In this document: in pieces, positions 35,272 through 44,677 of the stretch | Position numbering within the stretch: the first letter of the stretch is position 1 | Layout: each line of letters begins with the position of its first letter | From: Pyrinomonadaceae bacterium | GTDB lineage: Bacteria; Acidobacteriota; Blastocatellia; Pyrinomonadales; Pyrinomonadaceae | Assembly: GCA_036277115.1 (NCBI GenBank) | Contig: DASUNM010000021.1 | Coordinates: forward strand, 124,001 to 188,000 | DNA: 64,000 nucleotides | Reading direction: 5' to 3' | Notes under the pieces: model-generated | What the model saw: only the letters and a program-made list of their open reading frames with translations | Told to the model about the DNA's origin: nothing | Database searches by the model: none | Made by a program: the position numbers and the translations under genes

Positions 35272-36639
35272 ATGACAGCTAATACTAATTATGACGTTAT
35301 TGTAATCGGCGGCGGTCCCGCCGGCAGCGCGGTCGCCAGCATTCTCGCGCGAGAAGGCTGCAAGGTTGTGCTCTTTGAAAAGGAAAAGTTTCCTCGCCAT
35401 CACATCGGCGAGTCTTTGATGACTGACACCTACTGGACCTTTCAGCGCATGGGTTTTTTGGAAAAGCTTAAGTCGAGTGCGTTCACGCAAAAGTACAGTG
35501 TCCAGTTTGCCAACCAGGCCGGAAAGGAATCGCACCCCTTTTATTTCTTCGAAGCGGTGCACAATGAGAGCGCAGTCACCTGGCAAGTCACGCGCGCCGT
35601 CTTCGACAAGATGCTGATGGAACACGCGGCCGAGCAGGGCGCCCACGTTCATCAGGGCGTCGCCGTCAAACAGGTGCTCTTCGAACTCGACAAGGCCACT
35701 GGGGTTGAGGTCGAGATGCAGGACGGAGTGCGCCAATCGTTCTTCGCCAAAGTCATAGTCGATGCAACGGGCCAAAGCGCGATGCTTTCGAACAAGTTTC
35801 GCTGGCGTGTGCGCGACCCGAAGCTTAAGAAGGCTGTCCTTTACTCCTATTACAAAGGCGCTCATCGGGAAAAGGACCTCAATGGCGGCGCCACTTTGGT
35901 ATTGCGCACTCCGAAAGGAAGCGGCGGCTGGTTCTGGTACATTCCGCTTGAGGACGGCATCACCAGCGTCGGCATCGTGGCCAACCCGGATTATTTGCTC
36001 AAAGGACGGGGTCAGGACCTGGCGAAGATTTTTGACGAGGAAGTGCAAAAGACTGAAGCCTGCCGGTGGCGTGTGGCTGAGGGCGAGCGCGTCGATAAAA
36101 TCTATTCCATTCTTGACTACTCATATCGCTCGAAGAAGAACGCAGGCAATGGATTCATCATCATCGGCGACGCGTACGGCTTTCTCGATCCGATCTATTC
36201 TTCCGGCGTTCTGCTGGCGCTTAAGATGGCCGAGCTGGCCGCCGACGCGATCCATGATGCATTCCGTCACGATGACTTTTCAGCCGAGCGTCTGGGACAG
36301 TTTCAGTCAAAGCTGGATCGCGGCATCGAATCGATGCGTAAGCTGGTTTACGCGTTCTATAACGAGGGTTTCAGCTTCGCGCAGTTCCTGCGAAAATATC
36401 CTGAACATCGGGTGAGCATTATCAACCTTTTGATCGGCGACGTTTTCAAGGAGGGCGTTGATGAGGTCTATGGCCCGATGTCCGATTTTGCCGAGATTCC
36501 GCCCCCGCTGTACGAGCAAGTGGATGGAGCGCCCATCAAGGCCGATCCGGAAGAAACGCTTTCGGCGCAATATCGTTATTTCGAAGACGGCAAAGCGGAG
36601 GCCCATCCGGAAAAGTGGCATGGCGCCTTGCGCTCGTGA
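35272..36639 (+). CDS. FAD-dependent halogenase/monooxygenase-like oxidoreductase
   Basis: The protein has 455 residues. The FAD motif VIGGGPAGSAVAS is at 11-23. KFPRHHIGESLM (39-50) is the typical halogenase/monooxygenase signature. FTQKYSVQF places a Lys at residue 74 where halogenases of the CmlS type have their catalytic lysine (FxxKxGxxF). GGWFWYIPL (about 222-230) fits the WxWxIP motif of flavin halogenases. GDAYGFLDPIYSSGVLLAL is the second FAD motif. It could therefore chlorinate or brominate a substrate, though related proteins act as plain monooxygenases or reductases. A flavin reductase is not seen nearby. It is coupled to the radical SAM gene. Confidence 0.85.
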   Translation: MTANTNYDVIVIGGGPAGSAVASILAREGCKVVLFEKEKFPRHHIGESLMTDTYWTFQRMGFLEKLKSSAFTQKYSVQFANQAGKESHPFYFFEAVHNESAVTWQVTRAVFDKMLMEHAAEQGAHVHQGVAVKQVLFELDKATGVEVEMQDGVRQSFFAKVIVDATGQSAMLSNKFRWRVRDPKLKKAVLYSYYKGAHREKDLNGGATLVLRTPKGSGGWFWYIPLEDGITSVGIVANPDYLLKGRGQDLAKIFDEEVQKTEACRWRVAEGERVDKIYSILDYSYRSKKNAGNGFIIIGDAYGFLDPIYSSGVLLALKMAELAADAIHDAFRHDDFSAERLGQFQSKLDRGIESMRKLVYAFYNEGFSFAQFLRKYPEHRVSIINLLIGDVFKEGVDEVYGPMSDFAEIPPPLYEQVDGAPIKADPEETLSAQYRYFEDGKAEAHPEKWHGALRS

Positions 36640-36645
36640 CTTCTT

Positions 36646-36806
36646 GCTCCGTGAGGAGCGCGATGTTTATAGTTTCTCGCGATTGAATAAACCGAAGCTC
36701 CGTAGGAGCGAGATGTATCCTCCGGGGCCACTCACATTTCGCTCCTACGGAGCTCATTTTATTTTGATTTCTCTGGGATCTATAAACATTAGTCCCTACG
36801 GGACTT
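36646..36806. repeat. Palindromic repeat family D, compound copy (D2)
   Basis: The stretch holds GAAGCTCCGTAGGAGCGAGA and TTTCGCTCCTACGGAGCTCA as inner arms and GCTCCGTGAGGAGCGCGATG(TTTATAG) with ATCTATAAACATTAGTCCCT as outer arms. It begins 7 bases after the halogenase-like gene and may end its transcript. Confidence 0.85.
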
Positions 36807-36827
36807 GATTCAAACAAATCCAACCAC

Positions 36828-37232
36828 ATGGATACTCGACGTCTATTAGCGTGGCTTCTACGACTCGCCGGAACGTTTGAGATCCTCGCCTTCATTTCCG
36901 TCATCATGCCGCGCTCATGGATGGAAGCGTCGCATGCCTGGTTGGGGATGGGCGAGATGGCGAGCAGTCCGCTCCTCATGTTCATGATCCGTCAGGCTTC
37001 CTACACTTACGGCATGCACGGCATATCGTTGTGGGTGATCGCTTCTGATGTGGTTCGCTTTCGCGCGCTCGTGCTTCTCAACGGCGTGGCCTATCTGTTG
37101 GCCGGGCCGATTTTCTTTTGGATTGACTACACCACCGGAATGCCCTGGTGGTGGACGGTGGCCGATTCGCTCGGCTGTGGATCTATGGGCGCGGCGATCC
37201 TTTTGTTGAGCGGGAGGCGGATTAAAGACTAG
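36828..37232 (+). CDS. Small multi-pass membrane protein, function unknown
   Basis: The protein has 134 residues and about four membrane segments (LLRLAGTFEILAFISVIMP, MHGISLWVIASDVV, LNGVAYLLAGPIFFWIDY, GCGSMGAAILLLSG). I do not recognise a family with certainty; the layout is like that of small DUF membrane proteins. It ends 10 bases before the M42 peptidase gene, so the two are probably co-transcribed. No ribosome site is evident because repeat D2 ends 22 bases upstream. Confidence 0.7.
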   Translation: MDTRRLLAWLLRLAGTFEILAFISVIMPRSWMEASHAWLGMGEMASSPLLMFMIRQASYTYGMHGISLWVIASDVVRFRALVLLNGVAYLLAGPIFFWIDYTTGMPWWWTVADSLGCGSMGAAILLLSGRRIKD

Positions 37233-37242
37233 AAAACTGACT

Positions 37243-39336
37243 ATGAAACGTTCCTGGCCGTTTACTAATCACCTTCCAGTCGTTCTTCTTGTCATACTTT
37301 CAAGCTTAGCAACTTCCACTTCAGCCCAGTCCCAGACCTCGGACAATCAAACAAACGCGCTTGCAACCTGGATCACGCTGGACGCGCCGCCGGGTTGGGA
37401 ACATCTCGCTACAGACATTCTGTTGAAAGCCTTGCCCGGCTGGCAGCGAGACGCTACGGGAAATCTGATCAGGCGAAAAGGATCGGGCAGTCCGCGCCGG
37501 GTAATAGTTTGCGCTTTAGATCGTCCTGGTTTCGCCCTCACTGAAATAACAGAGACCGGATACCTGCGCCTTCGCGAAGTAGGCAGCCTGCGACTTCACC
37601 CTTTGTGGACGCAGTTTCATGAAGGCCAGCGCGTCAAGGTGTTAACCCGCAGCGGCGCCGTGCCCGGTGTTGTGATCGTCAGGAGCACGCATTTGCAACG
37701 AGGGCGCCAGGCTAATGCCGCGGTCACCACGCTGGATGATATTTGGGTAGATGTTGGCGCCTCCTCAAGAGCCGAAGTGCAGCGATTGGGAATTCAAATG
37801 CTCGATCCCGTCGTTCGCGACATGCCCGCGTGGAATTATGGTGATTACGTCGCCGGACCTGGGGCCGCCTTGCGCGTCGGCTGCGCGGCCGTGGCTCATG
37901 CCGCAAACGAAGAGGTCACCCAGGGAGAAACGATTTTCGTCTTATCGACCTTACGCAGTTTTGGGAACGACGGTTTGGAAGCGGCGCTGAGGAAGCTGGG
38001 AAAGATTGATGAGCTTACCGTAATCGAACGAACAGCAGACATCGGCAGCAGCGAGGCGACGCGTGTCCTCAAGCGACAAATCGATAAGCCTTCATATGTG
38101 CCTGACATCTCCGGCATTAAGACCGTGCACATGGTTTGGCCCAGGACTAGATATTCCGGCTCGTTGGTAGAAAGCGTGAGTAACGCTGATGCCGACGCGA
38201 TGCGGCGCGAGATTGAAGCCGCCGCCGGCATCAGGCCCGCGTCGACAACGCGATGGATTTCGTTGCCGGAGAGATCACGCGCGATTCCGCCGGCAGACCT
38301 TTACAGAGAATCCGCAAGTCTCTTGAAGACACTTGCCGATGTTCCGGGCGTATCGGGCCACGAAAGCGAGGTTCGCGCGACGATCATATCCGCGTTGCCG
38401 GCGTGGGCGCGACAGCGGGCGGTCACGGATACGGAAGGAAATCTGATCGTCGAGTTCGGGCCGGAGAAAGACCCGGTCATGTTTGTGGCTCACCTGGATG
38501 AAGTAGGTTTTGAGATTAGTGCCATCGCGGACGATGGCACTGTGTCACTGCGTACCCGCGGAGGCCTGTACCCATCCTTGTGGGAAGGGCAGCCGGCGCT
38601 ATTGCACTTTGATCGTTCAACCGGAGAGCAGGGCCCTCATCGCACTTTAAAAGGAGTATTCGTTTCGCGGGACACCGCGACCACAAAACAACCCGAGAGC
38701 GTCACGGCCTGGTTCGGGATGGACGCTGCCGAGTTGAAGCGTTTGGGAGTGAAGGTCGGGCTGTCGGTAACGGCTTACAAGAGTGCGACACGTCTCGCTG
38801 GTACTCGGTTTACCGCGCGGGCCCTGGATGACCGAGCTGGTTCGACGGCGCTGGTTTTGGCTGCGAAAGCAATCAACCCCGCTACGCTCAACCACAGGGT
38901 GATCTTCGCCTGGTCTGTGCGCGAAGAAACCGGATTAGAGGGTGCGATGGCGATGGCGAAGCGTTACGGCGCGACGCTCAAACGCGTATTTAGCGTGGAC
39001 ACGTTTGTCTCGTCCGACTCACCACTGGAATCGACGCGCTTTGCCTACGCTCCGTTAGGGAAGGGCGCGGTAATCCGCGGCCTCGATAGTTCGAGTGTCG
39101 CGACGCCCTCAGAGCTTGATCGAATAATGAAAATTGCCTCGCGGCAAAGAATTCCATTGCAGGTCGGAGCCACAAACGGCGGCGCCGACGGATCTGATTT
39201 CGTGCGTTACGGCGTGAATCACGCCGGCCTGTCGTGGCCGGGGCGTTATAGTCACTCGCCGGTTGAGGTGTTGGATTTGAGAGACCTCGAAGCGCTCACA
39301 TCGTTGATTAAAGCGTTAGCCACCGCGCCGCAGTAA
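37243..39336 (+). CDS. Secreted tandem M42-type aminopeptidase, N-terminal copy degenerate
   Basis: The protein has 697 residues with a signal peptide (LPVVLLVILSSLATSTSAQS). The C-terminal half (from about residue 355) has all M42 metal and catalytic residues: VAHLDEVGF, ARALDDRAGS, WSVREETGLEGA, FSVDTFVSSDS and RYSHSPVEVLDLRDLEA. The N-terminal half follows the same course (ALPGWQRDATGNLIRR, VIVCALDRPGFALTEI, EVTQGETIFVLST) but has lost the His and Glu ligands (CALDRPGF in place of HLDEVGF). It is probably an exported aminopeptidase with an inactive first half used for binding or dimerisation. The convergent propeller gene begins one base after its stop. Confidence 0.88.
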   Translation: MKRSWPFTNHLPVVLLVILSSLATSTSAQSQTSDNQTNALATWITLDAPPGWEHLATDILLKALPGWQRDATGNLIRRKGSGSPRRVIVCALDRPGFALTEITETGYLRLREVGSLRLHPLWTQFHEGQRVKVLTRSGAVPGVVIVRSTHLQRGRQANAAVTTLDDIWVDVGASSRAEVQRLGIQMLDPVVRDMPAWNYGDYVAGPGAALRVGCAAVAHAANEEVTQGETIFVLSTLRSFGNDGLEAALRKLGKIDELTVIERTADIGSSEATRVLKRQIDKPSYVPDISGIKTVHMVWPRTRYSGSLVESVSNADADAMRREIEAAAGIRPASTTRWISLPERSRAIPPADLYRESASLLKTLADVPGVSGHESEVRATIISALPAWARQRAVTDTEGNLIVEFGPEKDPVMFVAHLDEVGFEISAIADDGTVSLRTRGGLYPSLWEGQPALLHFDRSTGEQGPHRTLKGVFVSRDTATTKQPESVTAWFGMDAAELKRLGVKVGLSVTAYKSATRLAGTRFTARALDDRAGSTALVLAAKAINPATLNHRVIFAWSVREETGLEGAMAMAKRYGATLKRVFSVDTFVSSDSPLESTRFAYAPLGKGAVIRGLDSSSVATPSELDRIMKIASRQRIPLQVGATNGGADGSDFVRYGVNHAGLSWPGRYSHSPVEVLDLRDLEALTSLIKALATAPQ

Positions 39337-39337
39337 A

Positions 39338-40585
39338 TCATGGCGCCACAGCCCACGACGTTAACGAATTCTCATCCTTAATCAGAATACGCCGGCCCAA
39401 AACAAGCGGATGGGCCCAGGTCGGACTCGCCGCGACGGTGTACTCGGCGAGTGGTGAATAAGTCTTGCCGTCAGCCGCTTGCACAATCAGCTTCGCGTCG
39501 TTAGTGAGGAGAAGAATTACCTTGTCGCTCAGGTTTAGGATCGCGGCGTTCTCTCCCATGCGTCCGGGACTTTGCCACACCGTCTTTCCCGTTTCTGCAT
39601 CCACGGCAAAGAACTGTCCTTTCTGCCGCGCGGTCATGCCGTATAGCGTGTTGCCCTGTAACACCGGCGAGTTCATATAGAGTTCCGCTGCTTTGTTGAC
39701 CCAGACCTCCTGCGGAACGATCTCAGCGGCTGGTTTGGTCAAGCGAATCGCCGCCAAGCCCTGCTCCTCGCGCGAAAAGATGAGCATGTCTTTGTAAGTC
39801 ACCACCGTGTTGATGTTCTCGTCATATCGAGTTTTGGAAGGCAATTTCCACAGTAGCTTGCCGGTCGCGAAATCAACTCCCACCAAATCTTTCTGCATGA
39901 ACGTGACAATCTGCCGCGCGCCCGCCAGGTTGACGATAATTGGCGAGGCGTAAGCCGGCCCGTCCATCGCGTTCGACCATTTCGTGGCGCCGGTCTGCGC
40001 GTCGAATGCAGTCAGCGCGCCCTTGTCGTGTCCGCCCACGTGCGCGATTACTAAGCCGCTATCAACCAGCGGCGACATCGAGGTGCCGAACAGTGGGGAA
40101 GTCTTCGGATAGTCTTTCGAGAATTCACGCTGCCACTTTAGCTTGCCGGTGTTCGCGTCATAGGCTGAGAGCACGCCGGAAATGCCGAAGGTGTAAACGA
40201 TGCCGTTGCTAACAATCGGTGTCGCCTTTGGCCCCTTGCCGTGACCCTTCGCGGCTTCGTGCATTTCGTAACTGATGGGCTGTGGGACTGACTTCCAAAT
40301 CTCTTTTCCGGTCACAGCGTTGAGGCAAAGCAGCACCTCGGCTTCGCCCTGGCGCGCGAACACGTAAATCTTCCCGTTCGCTTCAACAGGCGAGGCATGA
40401 CCGACGCCGACCATGATCTTCCACTCTTCTTTCAGGGTCTTCGGCCAGGTTGCCGGATTCGCCACGCCCTTAACCAGGCCATCGCGATTGGGTCCGCGCC
40501 ACTGCGGCCAGTCGGCCGGCGCGACGCGTGAAGCAGTGATTGAAATCGCAATCACGACCAGACATTTGAGGAGAGGAGATCGCAT
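39338..40585 (-). CDS. Secreted PQQ-type beta-propeller protein (P7)
   Basis: The protein has 415 residues. A signal peptide (LLKCLVVIAISITASRVAPA) precedes the entry motif DWPQWRGPNRDGLVKG. Seven or so blades are seen (KIYVFARQGEAEVLLCLNAVTGKEIWKS, GIVYTFGISGVLSAYDANTGKLKW, TPIVSNG, LYGMTARQKGQFFAVDAETG). It lies 19 bases downstream of the TonB receptor gene on the same strand, the only propeller directly tied to a receptor. Periplasmic; function unknown. Confidence 0.9.
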   Translation of the reverse strand: MRSPLLKCLVVIAISITASRVAPADWPQWRGPNRDGLVKGVANPATWPKTLKEEWKIMVGVGHASPVEANGKIYVFARQGEAEVLLCLNAVTGKEIWKSVPQPISYEMHEAAKGHGKGPKATPIVSNGIVYTFGISGVLSAYDANTGKLKWQREFSKDYPKTSPLFGTSMSPLVDSGLVIAHVGGHDKGALTAFDAQTGATKWSNAMDGPAYASPIIVNLAGARQIVTFMQKDLVGVDFATGKLLWKLPSKTRYDENINTVVTYKDMLIFSREEQGLAAIRLTKPAAEIVPQEVWVNKAAELYMNSPVLQGNTLYGMTARQKGQFFAVDAETGKTVWQSPGRMGENAAILNLSDKVILLLTNDAKLIVQAADGKTYSPLAEYTVAASPTWAHPLVLGRRILIKDENSLTSWAVAP

Positions 40586-40604
40586 GTGCTTGTTACCTCG
40601 AATT

Positions 40605-43600
40605 TTAGAAAAGCAACTTCACGCCGAATTGCAGATGACGTGGATCGCGCGCCGAAGTAATCCGGCCAAACGTTGGCGAGCCCAAAAAGTTGTCCGGCAG
40701 ATTCAGATTCGGATGATTGAAAAGGTTGAACGCCTCGGCGCGAAACTGAAGATTAAGTCTTTCAGTCAGCAACGTGTTCTTTACGAGAGACGCATTCACG
40801 TTCTGATAGCCAGGCCCCCTCAGAATATTTCTGCCGGCATTGCCAAATGTGCCGGGAGCCGGGAAGGCGAAAGCGGCCGTATTGAACCAGCGATCGGCGG
40901 ACGGTGACGATAGATTCGGATCACCCGAAACATTCGGCCGATCATTTGCGCCAAAACCAAGCACAGATCGTCCGGTGCCGCTGTTGTCGATCTCGGGAAG
41001 CAGTGCGACTGTGAACGGCCGTCCTGACTGCAACGTCACAATTCCCAAAGTCTGCCAGCCGCTCAGCAGCTTCGATACCCAGCCGTCGTCCGTTAAATAG
41101 CGCTTGCCCTTTCCAAACGGCAGGTCATAGCTATAACTCAATACGAATCGATGGCGCGTGTCGAAGTTCGATGGCCCGCGCTCGGGCCGCAGATTGTAGC
41201 TGTCCTGGGGAAAGTTTGGATCGCCGGCGCTGCTGAAAAAATTGGACGCATCGTCCTCAGATTTCGACCAGGTGTATGAGCCAAGCAGCGCCAAACCAAA
41301 ATCCAACCGTTGTTGGAAGCGTGCCTGCAGGCTGTCGTAACGCGAATTCGCGCGCGATTCGATCTGGGTGATGTCATCAAAAAAAGGATTTGGCCGCGGC
41401 ACGAACGGCAGGCCCGGCGGCAGGGCGCTTGGCTGCGGTTGATTAATGTCGCGCGCCGACAGCAGCTTGGTGCCCTTTGAACCGACGTAACTAACTTCGA
41501 GCACGCGGCTGCGACCGATTTGCTGCTGCACGCTGCCGCTCCAATGTTGCATGTACGCGGTGCGCAGATCGCGCTGAATCGCGAGCGCTGAATCAGGAAG
41601 GGCGAACGGGAAAAAAGCCGGGAAAGGGTTGTTGACCGTCAGCGGCAATCCCGGTATTTGAAAGAACAGATTGAAGTCAAAGTAAGGCGCATTGAAGTAA
41701 AGCGCTTCGCCCGGCGCCAGCGCTGACTGATCGTAGTAGACGCCATAGCCGCCGCGGACCACCGTGTTGCCTTCGTCGCCAATGGTCCAGGCAAAACCTA
41801 CGCGCGGCGCAAAATTGTTTTTGTCGGAGTGAAAGCCGCTTCGCGGAACACCGGCGGTGCCGACCGGTACCAACCCGCCTGTGGCCGGATCGAAAATAGT
41901 CGCGCGGTCAAAGGCATCAACCGGAGGCGTGTTGTATTCGTAACGCAGACCACCGATCAGCGTCAGGTTGCGCGTCACGCGCACGCTGTCGTTCACAAAG
42001 AGGTTGTAGCTGTTACTGCGCAGGTGCTGAGCATTGTCGACCCGCGCGCCGCCCGTCACGAGCGGAAGACCAAGCAGCAGATCACCAAGCGCATTGAAGG
42101 TGATCTGTCCGAATGGTGAAAACTGAAGCAGACCGCGAGATTGCACATCGCGAAAAGCATTCTGCTGGACCAACCGAATATCGCCCCCGAACTTCCAGAG
42201 GTGGCTGCCACGGGCGTAGGTCGCCGAGTCGAGAATCTGAAACGTGTTCGTCACGCTGTTCTGCGGGTTATTGCCTTCGTGTCCCAGCGGCGAGAATCCG
42301 GTAATCGTAATGAAACTTAATCCGAAGTCGCGTGGATTCGACGACAACTCAGGCATGCCGACAGCTTGATTGACGCTGGTGCCTTGATTCTCCTGACGGA
42401 CGGCTGAAGCGACGCGATTGAAGGCAAAGCGAAGATCATTGACCAGCGCCGGGGAAAAAACATGCGTCTCGCTAATCATCGCGTTCTGGCTGCGGCGGGT
42501 AACGTCGTTGCCATAGCCGGGCACCAGCGAAAGACCTGGGCCCGCAAACGGTTCGAACAGATCTCGATCTCCAAAGCTGTAACGAAAAGCCCAGCTCGAC
42601 CGAGAATTTAAAAGATGATCGATCCGCACGTCGAAGTGATCGTTGCGGTCTTGCTGAATCGGTGACGATACGAAGTTGGCGAACGGATCCGGCCGATTTG
42701 GCAATGGATAAAGCGCCGCGATATTCCGGCCGATGGGATTGATGGCTGCGCCGGGAATGCTGCCGCCGGGGAAGGGCACGCCGGTGCCCGGAATGATCGG
42801 AACACCGAACAGGCTCTGCGAGAAGTCACCGGTTCTTTCGGCCAGTGTCGGGACATTTGTCACCCGCGTGATCCCTTCACGCGAACGCGTTCCTTCGTAG
42901 TCGGCAAAGAAAAACGTCTTGTCTTTCCGAATTGGCCCGCCGATCGAAAAGCCAAACTGGTTGCGGATGTACTTCGGAGACGGCTCGTTCGCGGGCACAA
43001 AGAGATTCCGCGCGTCCAACGCGCCATTGCGATGAAACTCAAAGATGCTGCCGTGAAGATCGTTCGAGCCGGACTTCAGAACGACGTTGACTTGCGCGCC
43101 GGCGCTGCGTCCGAACGATGCGTCGTAAGTGCTCGTCAGGTTTTCAAACTCGCGGATCGCATCCACAGGGGGACGCACTCCAAACGTATTCAGTTTCGGA
43201 TCGACGTTGTAAACCCCGTCGAGCAGAAAGTTATTGCTGTCTTCACGCGCACCGTTGACGCTGAATGCGAAATCACCGCGGACAGAACCGGCCGAACCTT
43301 GCGCCGGCGGTACCGCGCCCGGGACCAGGAGCGCCAACTCGAAAAAGTTGCGGCCGTCGAGAGGCAGGCCCTGGATCTGGCGATTCTCAATAACTGTGCC
43401 TTGTGACGCGGTCTCCCTCTTAACGTCGTCCCGCGCCGAGACAAGCACATAAGGGTCGCTCATGCCCTGTGGTTGAAGCTCCGCATCAACCCGAAGTTCC
43501 TGATTCACCAGGAGCGTAATCTCAGGGGAAAAGGTCGCGAAATTTGTCGCCGAAACAGTCAGACGATAGCGCCCGGGCCGGAGTGAGGAAAAAGCATAAC

Positions 43601-43799
43601 CACCCTCGTCACCACTTGTCGTGGTTCTAGTCTCGCTGGTTTCCTGACCGGTAAGGGTAATGGTAGCGCCTACCACAACCGCTCGGTTGGGGTCGTACAC
43701 GGTCCCACGGACCGAGCCCCGATGTGTCTGGCCCAGAGCAGCCCCTGCTCCGAACAGGATCAACGTGGCGATGAAAGCGATTGAAAGAATTGACTTCAA
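40605..43799 (-). CDS. TonB-dependent receptor with carboxypeptidase-regulatory N-terminus
   Basis: The start is TTG 43799: AGGAGG lies 8 bases upstream and the next residues are a signal peptide ([19 protein letters not shown]). The frame is open to 43931, but that extension has no support. The 1064-residue protein begins with a carboxypeptidase-regulatory-like domain ([20 protein letters not shown] ... [15 protein letters not shown]). A plug-like part follows ([37 protein letters not shown]), then a long beta-barrel with alternating aromatic strands. It ends QFGVKLLF, with the aromatic final residue of outer-membrane barrels. The layout is that of large acidobacterial Oar/SusC-like receptors. 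The ligand is not known; a polymer or peptide is likely. Confidence 0.9.
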   Translation of the reverse strand: MKSILSIAFIATLILFGAGAALGQTHRGSVRGTVYDPNRAVVVGATITLTGQETSETRTTTSGDEGGYAFSSLRPGRYRLTVSATNFATFSPEITLLVNQELRVDAELQPQGMSDPYVLVSARDDVKRETASQGTVIENRQIQGLPLDGRNFFELALLVPGAVPPAQGSAGSVRGDFAFSVNGAREDSNNFLLDGVYNVDPKLNTFGVRPPVDAIREFENLTSTYDASFGRSAGAQVNVVLKSGSNDLHGSIFEFHRNGALDARNLFVPANEPSPKYIRNQFGFSIGGPIRKDKTFFFADYEGTRSREGITRVTNVPTLAERTGDFSQSLFGVPIIPGTGVPFPGGSIPGAAINPIGRNIAALYPLPNRPDPFANFVSSPIQQDRNDHFDVRIDHLLNSRSSWAFRYSFGDRDLFEPFAGPGLSLVPGYGNDVTRRSQNAMISETHVFSPALVNDLRFAFNRVASAVRQENQGTSVNQAVGMPELSSNPRDFGLSFITITGFSPLGHEGNNPQNSVTNTFQILDSATYARGSHLWKFGGDIRLVQQNAFRDVQSRGLLQFSPFGQITFNALGDLLLGLPLVTGGARVDNAQHLRSNSYNLFVNDSVRVTRNLTLIGGLRYEYNTPPVDAFDRATIFDPATGGLVPVGTAGVPRSGFHSDKNNFAPRVGFAWTIGDEGNTVVRGGYGVYYDQSALAPGEALYFNAPYFDFNLFFQIPGLPLTVNNPFPAFFPFALPDSALAIQRDLRTAYMQHWSGSVQQQIGRSRVLEVSYVGSKGTKLLSARDINQPQPSALPPGLPFVPRPNPFFDDITQIESRANSRYDSLQARFQQRLDFGLALLGSYTWSKSEDDASNFFSSAGDPNFPQDSYNLRPERGPSNFDTRHRFVLSYSYDLPFGKGKRYLTDDGWVSKLLSGWQTLGIVTLQSGRPFTVALLPEIDNSGTGRSVLGFGANDRPNVSGDPNLSSPSADRWFNTAAFAFPAPGTFGNAGRNILRGPGYQNVNASLVKNTLLTERLNLQFRAEAFNLFNHPNLNLPDNFLGSPTFGRITSARDPRHLQFGVKLLF

Positions 43800-44122
43800 A
43801 CCGGATTTCCTCCTCGAACTCTTAACGTCTATTAGTGACCTGTGTTTCCAGAGCGACGGTCGGGTGCGCTCATTATCACTAAAACTGTTGGAAATGTCGC
43901 TGCAGAAGATCGGAATCAGACCCTTAAACAACGGTCGCCGAAAGAATTTACAAGTCTTAACAACTGCGATCTTTGAGTTGTTCGCTTTGATGATAACCTC
44001 AACGCAAAGGATCGATAGGGCCGAGCATCTTTCTAGGGATTAGTTATCCACATTGCTAGAATACGCGGCGCTGCTTACTAAGAGCTTCGTTTTACGAATA
44101 ACTCAGTCGGAGGGTTGCACTA
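43800..44122. other. Divergent intergenic region without a gene
   Basis: This 323-base region separates the TonB receptor from the EamA-like gene. It contains the AGGAGG site of the receptor and a perfect but single DnaA-box-like TTATCCACA at 44044-44052. No palindromic repeat, small RNA or convincing -35/-10 pair was found. It must contain the two promoters. Confidence 0.6.
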
Positions 44123-44572
44123 ATGCTTTGGATCCTTTTCGCTTTAGGCGCCGCGTTGGCTTGGGGGCTTTACGGACCAGTGTTGCACAAGGGCCAGGTG
44201 GCGCTCGGCAATCCGATGCGCGCGTTGCTCTGTGTCGGCGTTGCTTATTTCCTGATTGGTGTGCTGGTACCGGTGGCCAATCTCTCGTATCAGGGCCAGT
44301 TACAGGGATTTACAATGAAGAGCTCGCTGGCGGCAACGGCCGGCGGCGTGCTGGGCGCTCTCGGAGCGATCTGCATTATCTTTGCTTTTCGGTACGGCGG
44401 CGTTCCGAATTACGTGATGCCGCTGGTCTTCGCGGGCGCACCTTTGGTGAACGTCTTGTTCTCAATCTGGTTGCATCCGCCTAAGACCGCTCCGAATCCA
44501 ATGCTTTATCTTGGGTTCCTGATGGCGGCCGCAGGAGCGGGCATGGTTCTGTATTTCAAACCGCAGTCCTGA
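44123..44572 (+). CDS. EamA-like small membrane protein (half-size DMT transporter)
   Basis: The protein has 149 residues with five membrane segments, opening LWILFALGAALAWGLYGPVL. GGVLGALGAICIIFAFRYGG and YVMPLVFAGAPLVNVLFSIW match one EamA repeat of the drug/metabolite transporter superfamily, so it would work as a dimer. Full-size members have two repeats. Substrate is unknown. It is followed after 105 bases by P8 on the same strand. Confidence 0.78.
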   Translation: MLWILFALGAALAWGLYGPVLHKGQVALGNPMRALLCVGVAYFLIGVLVPVANLSYQGQLQGFTMKSSLAATAGGVLGALGAICIIFAFRYGGVPNYVMPLVFAGAPLVNVLFSIWLHPPKTAPNPMLYLGFLMAAAGAGMVLYFKPQS

Positions 44573-44677
44573 TTTAGAGTGAATAAGGCGCGGTAGGTTA
44601 TAACCATATCGCTTCTAACGAGGCGAAGATTCCCGATGCTGATCTCCCCTTGTCATTACTTGCTGAGGAGGCAATAG

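Noticed and set aside
35272..36639. Calling the flavoprotein a proven tryptophan halogenase
   Set aside because: The motif match is good but related monooxygenases share it, and no tryptophan or flavin reductase genes are near.
44044..44052. A perfect DnaA-box sequence (TTATCCACA)
   Set aside because: It is a single box without other boxes, an AT-rich unwinding region or dnaA/dnaN nearby, so it is not evidence for an origin.
43800..44122. A promoter for the EamA-like gene using TAGAAT at 44057
   Set aside because: No acceptable -35 hexamer lies 16-18 bases upstream.
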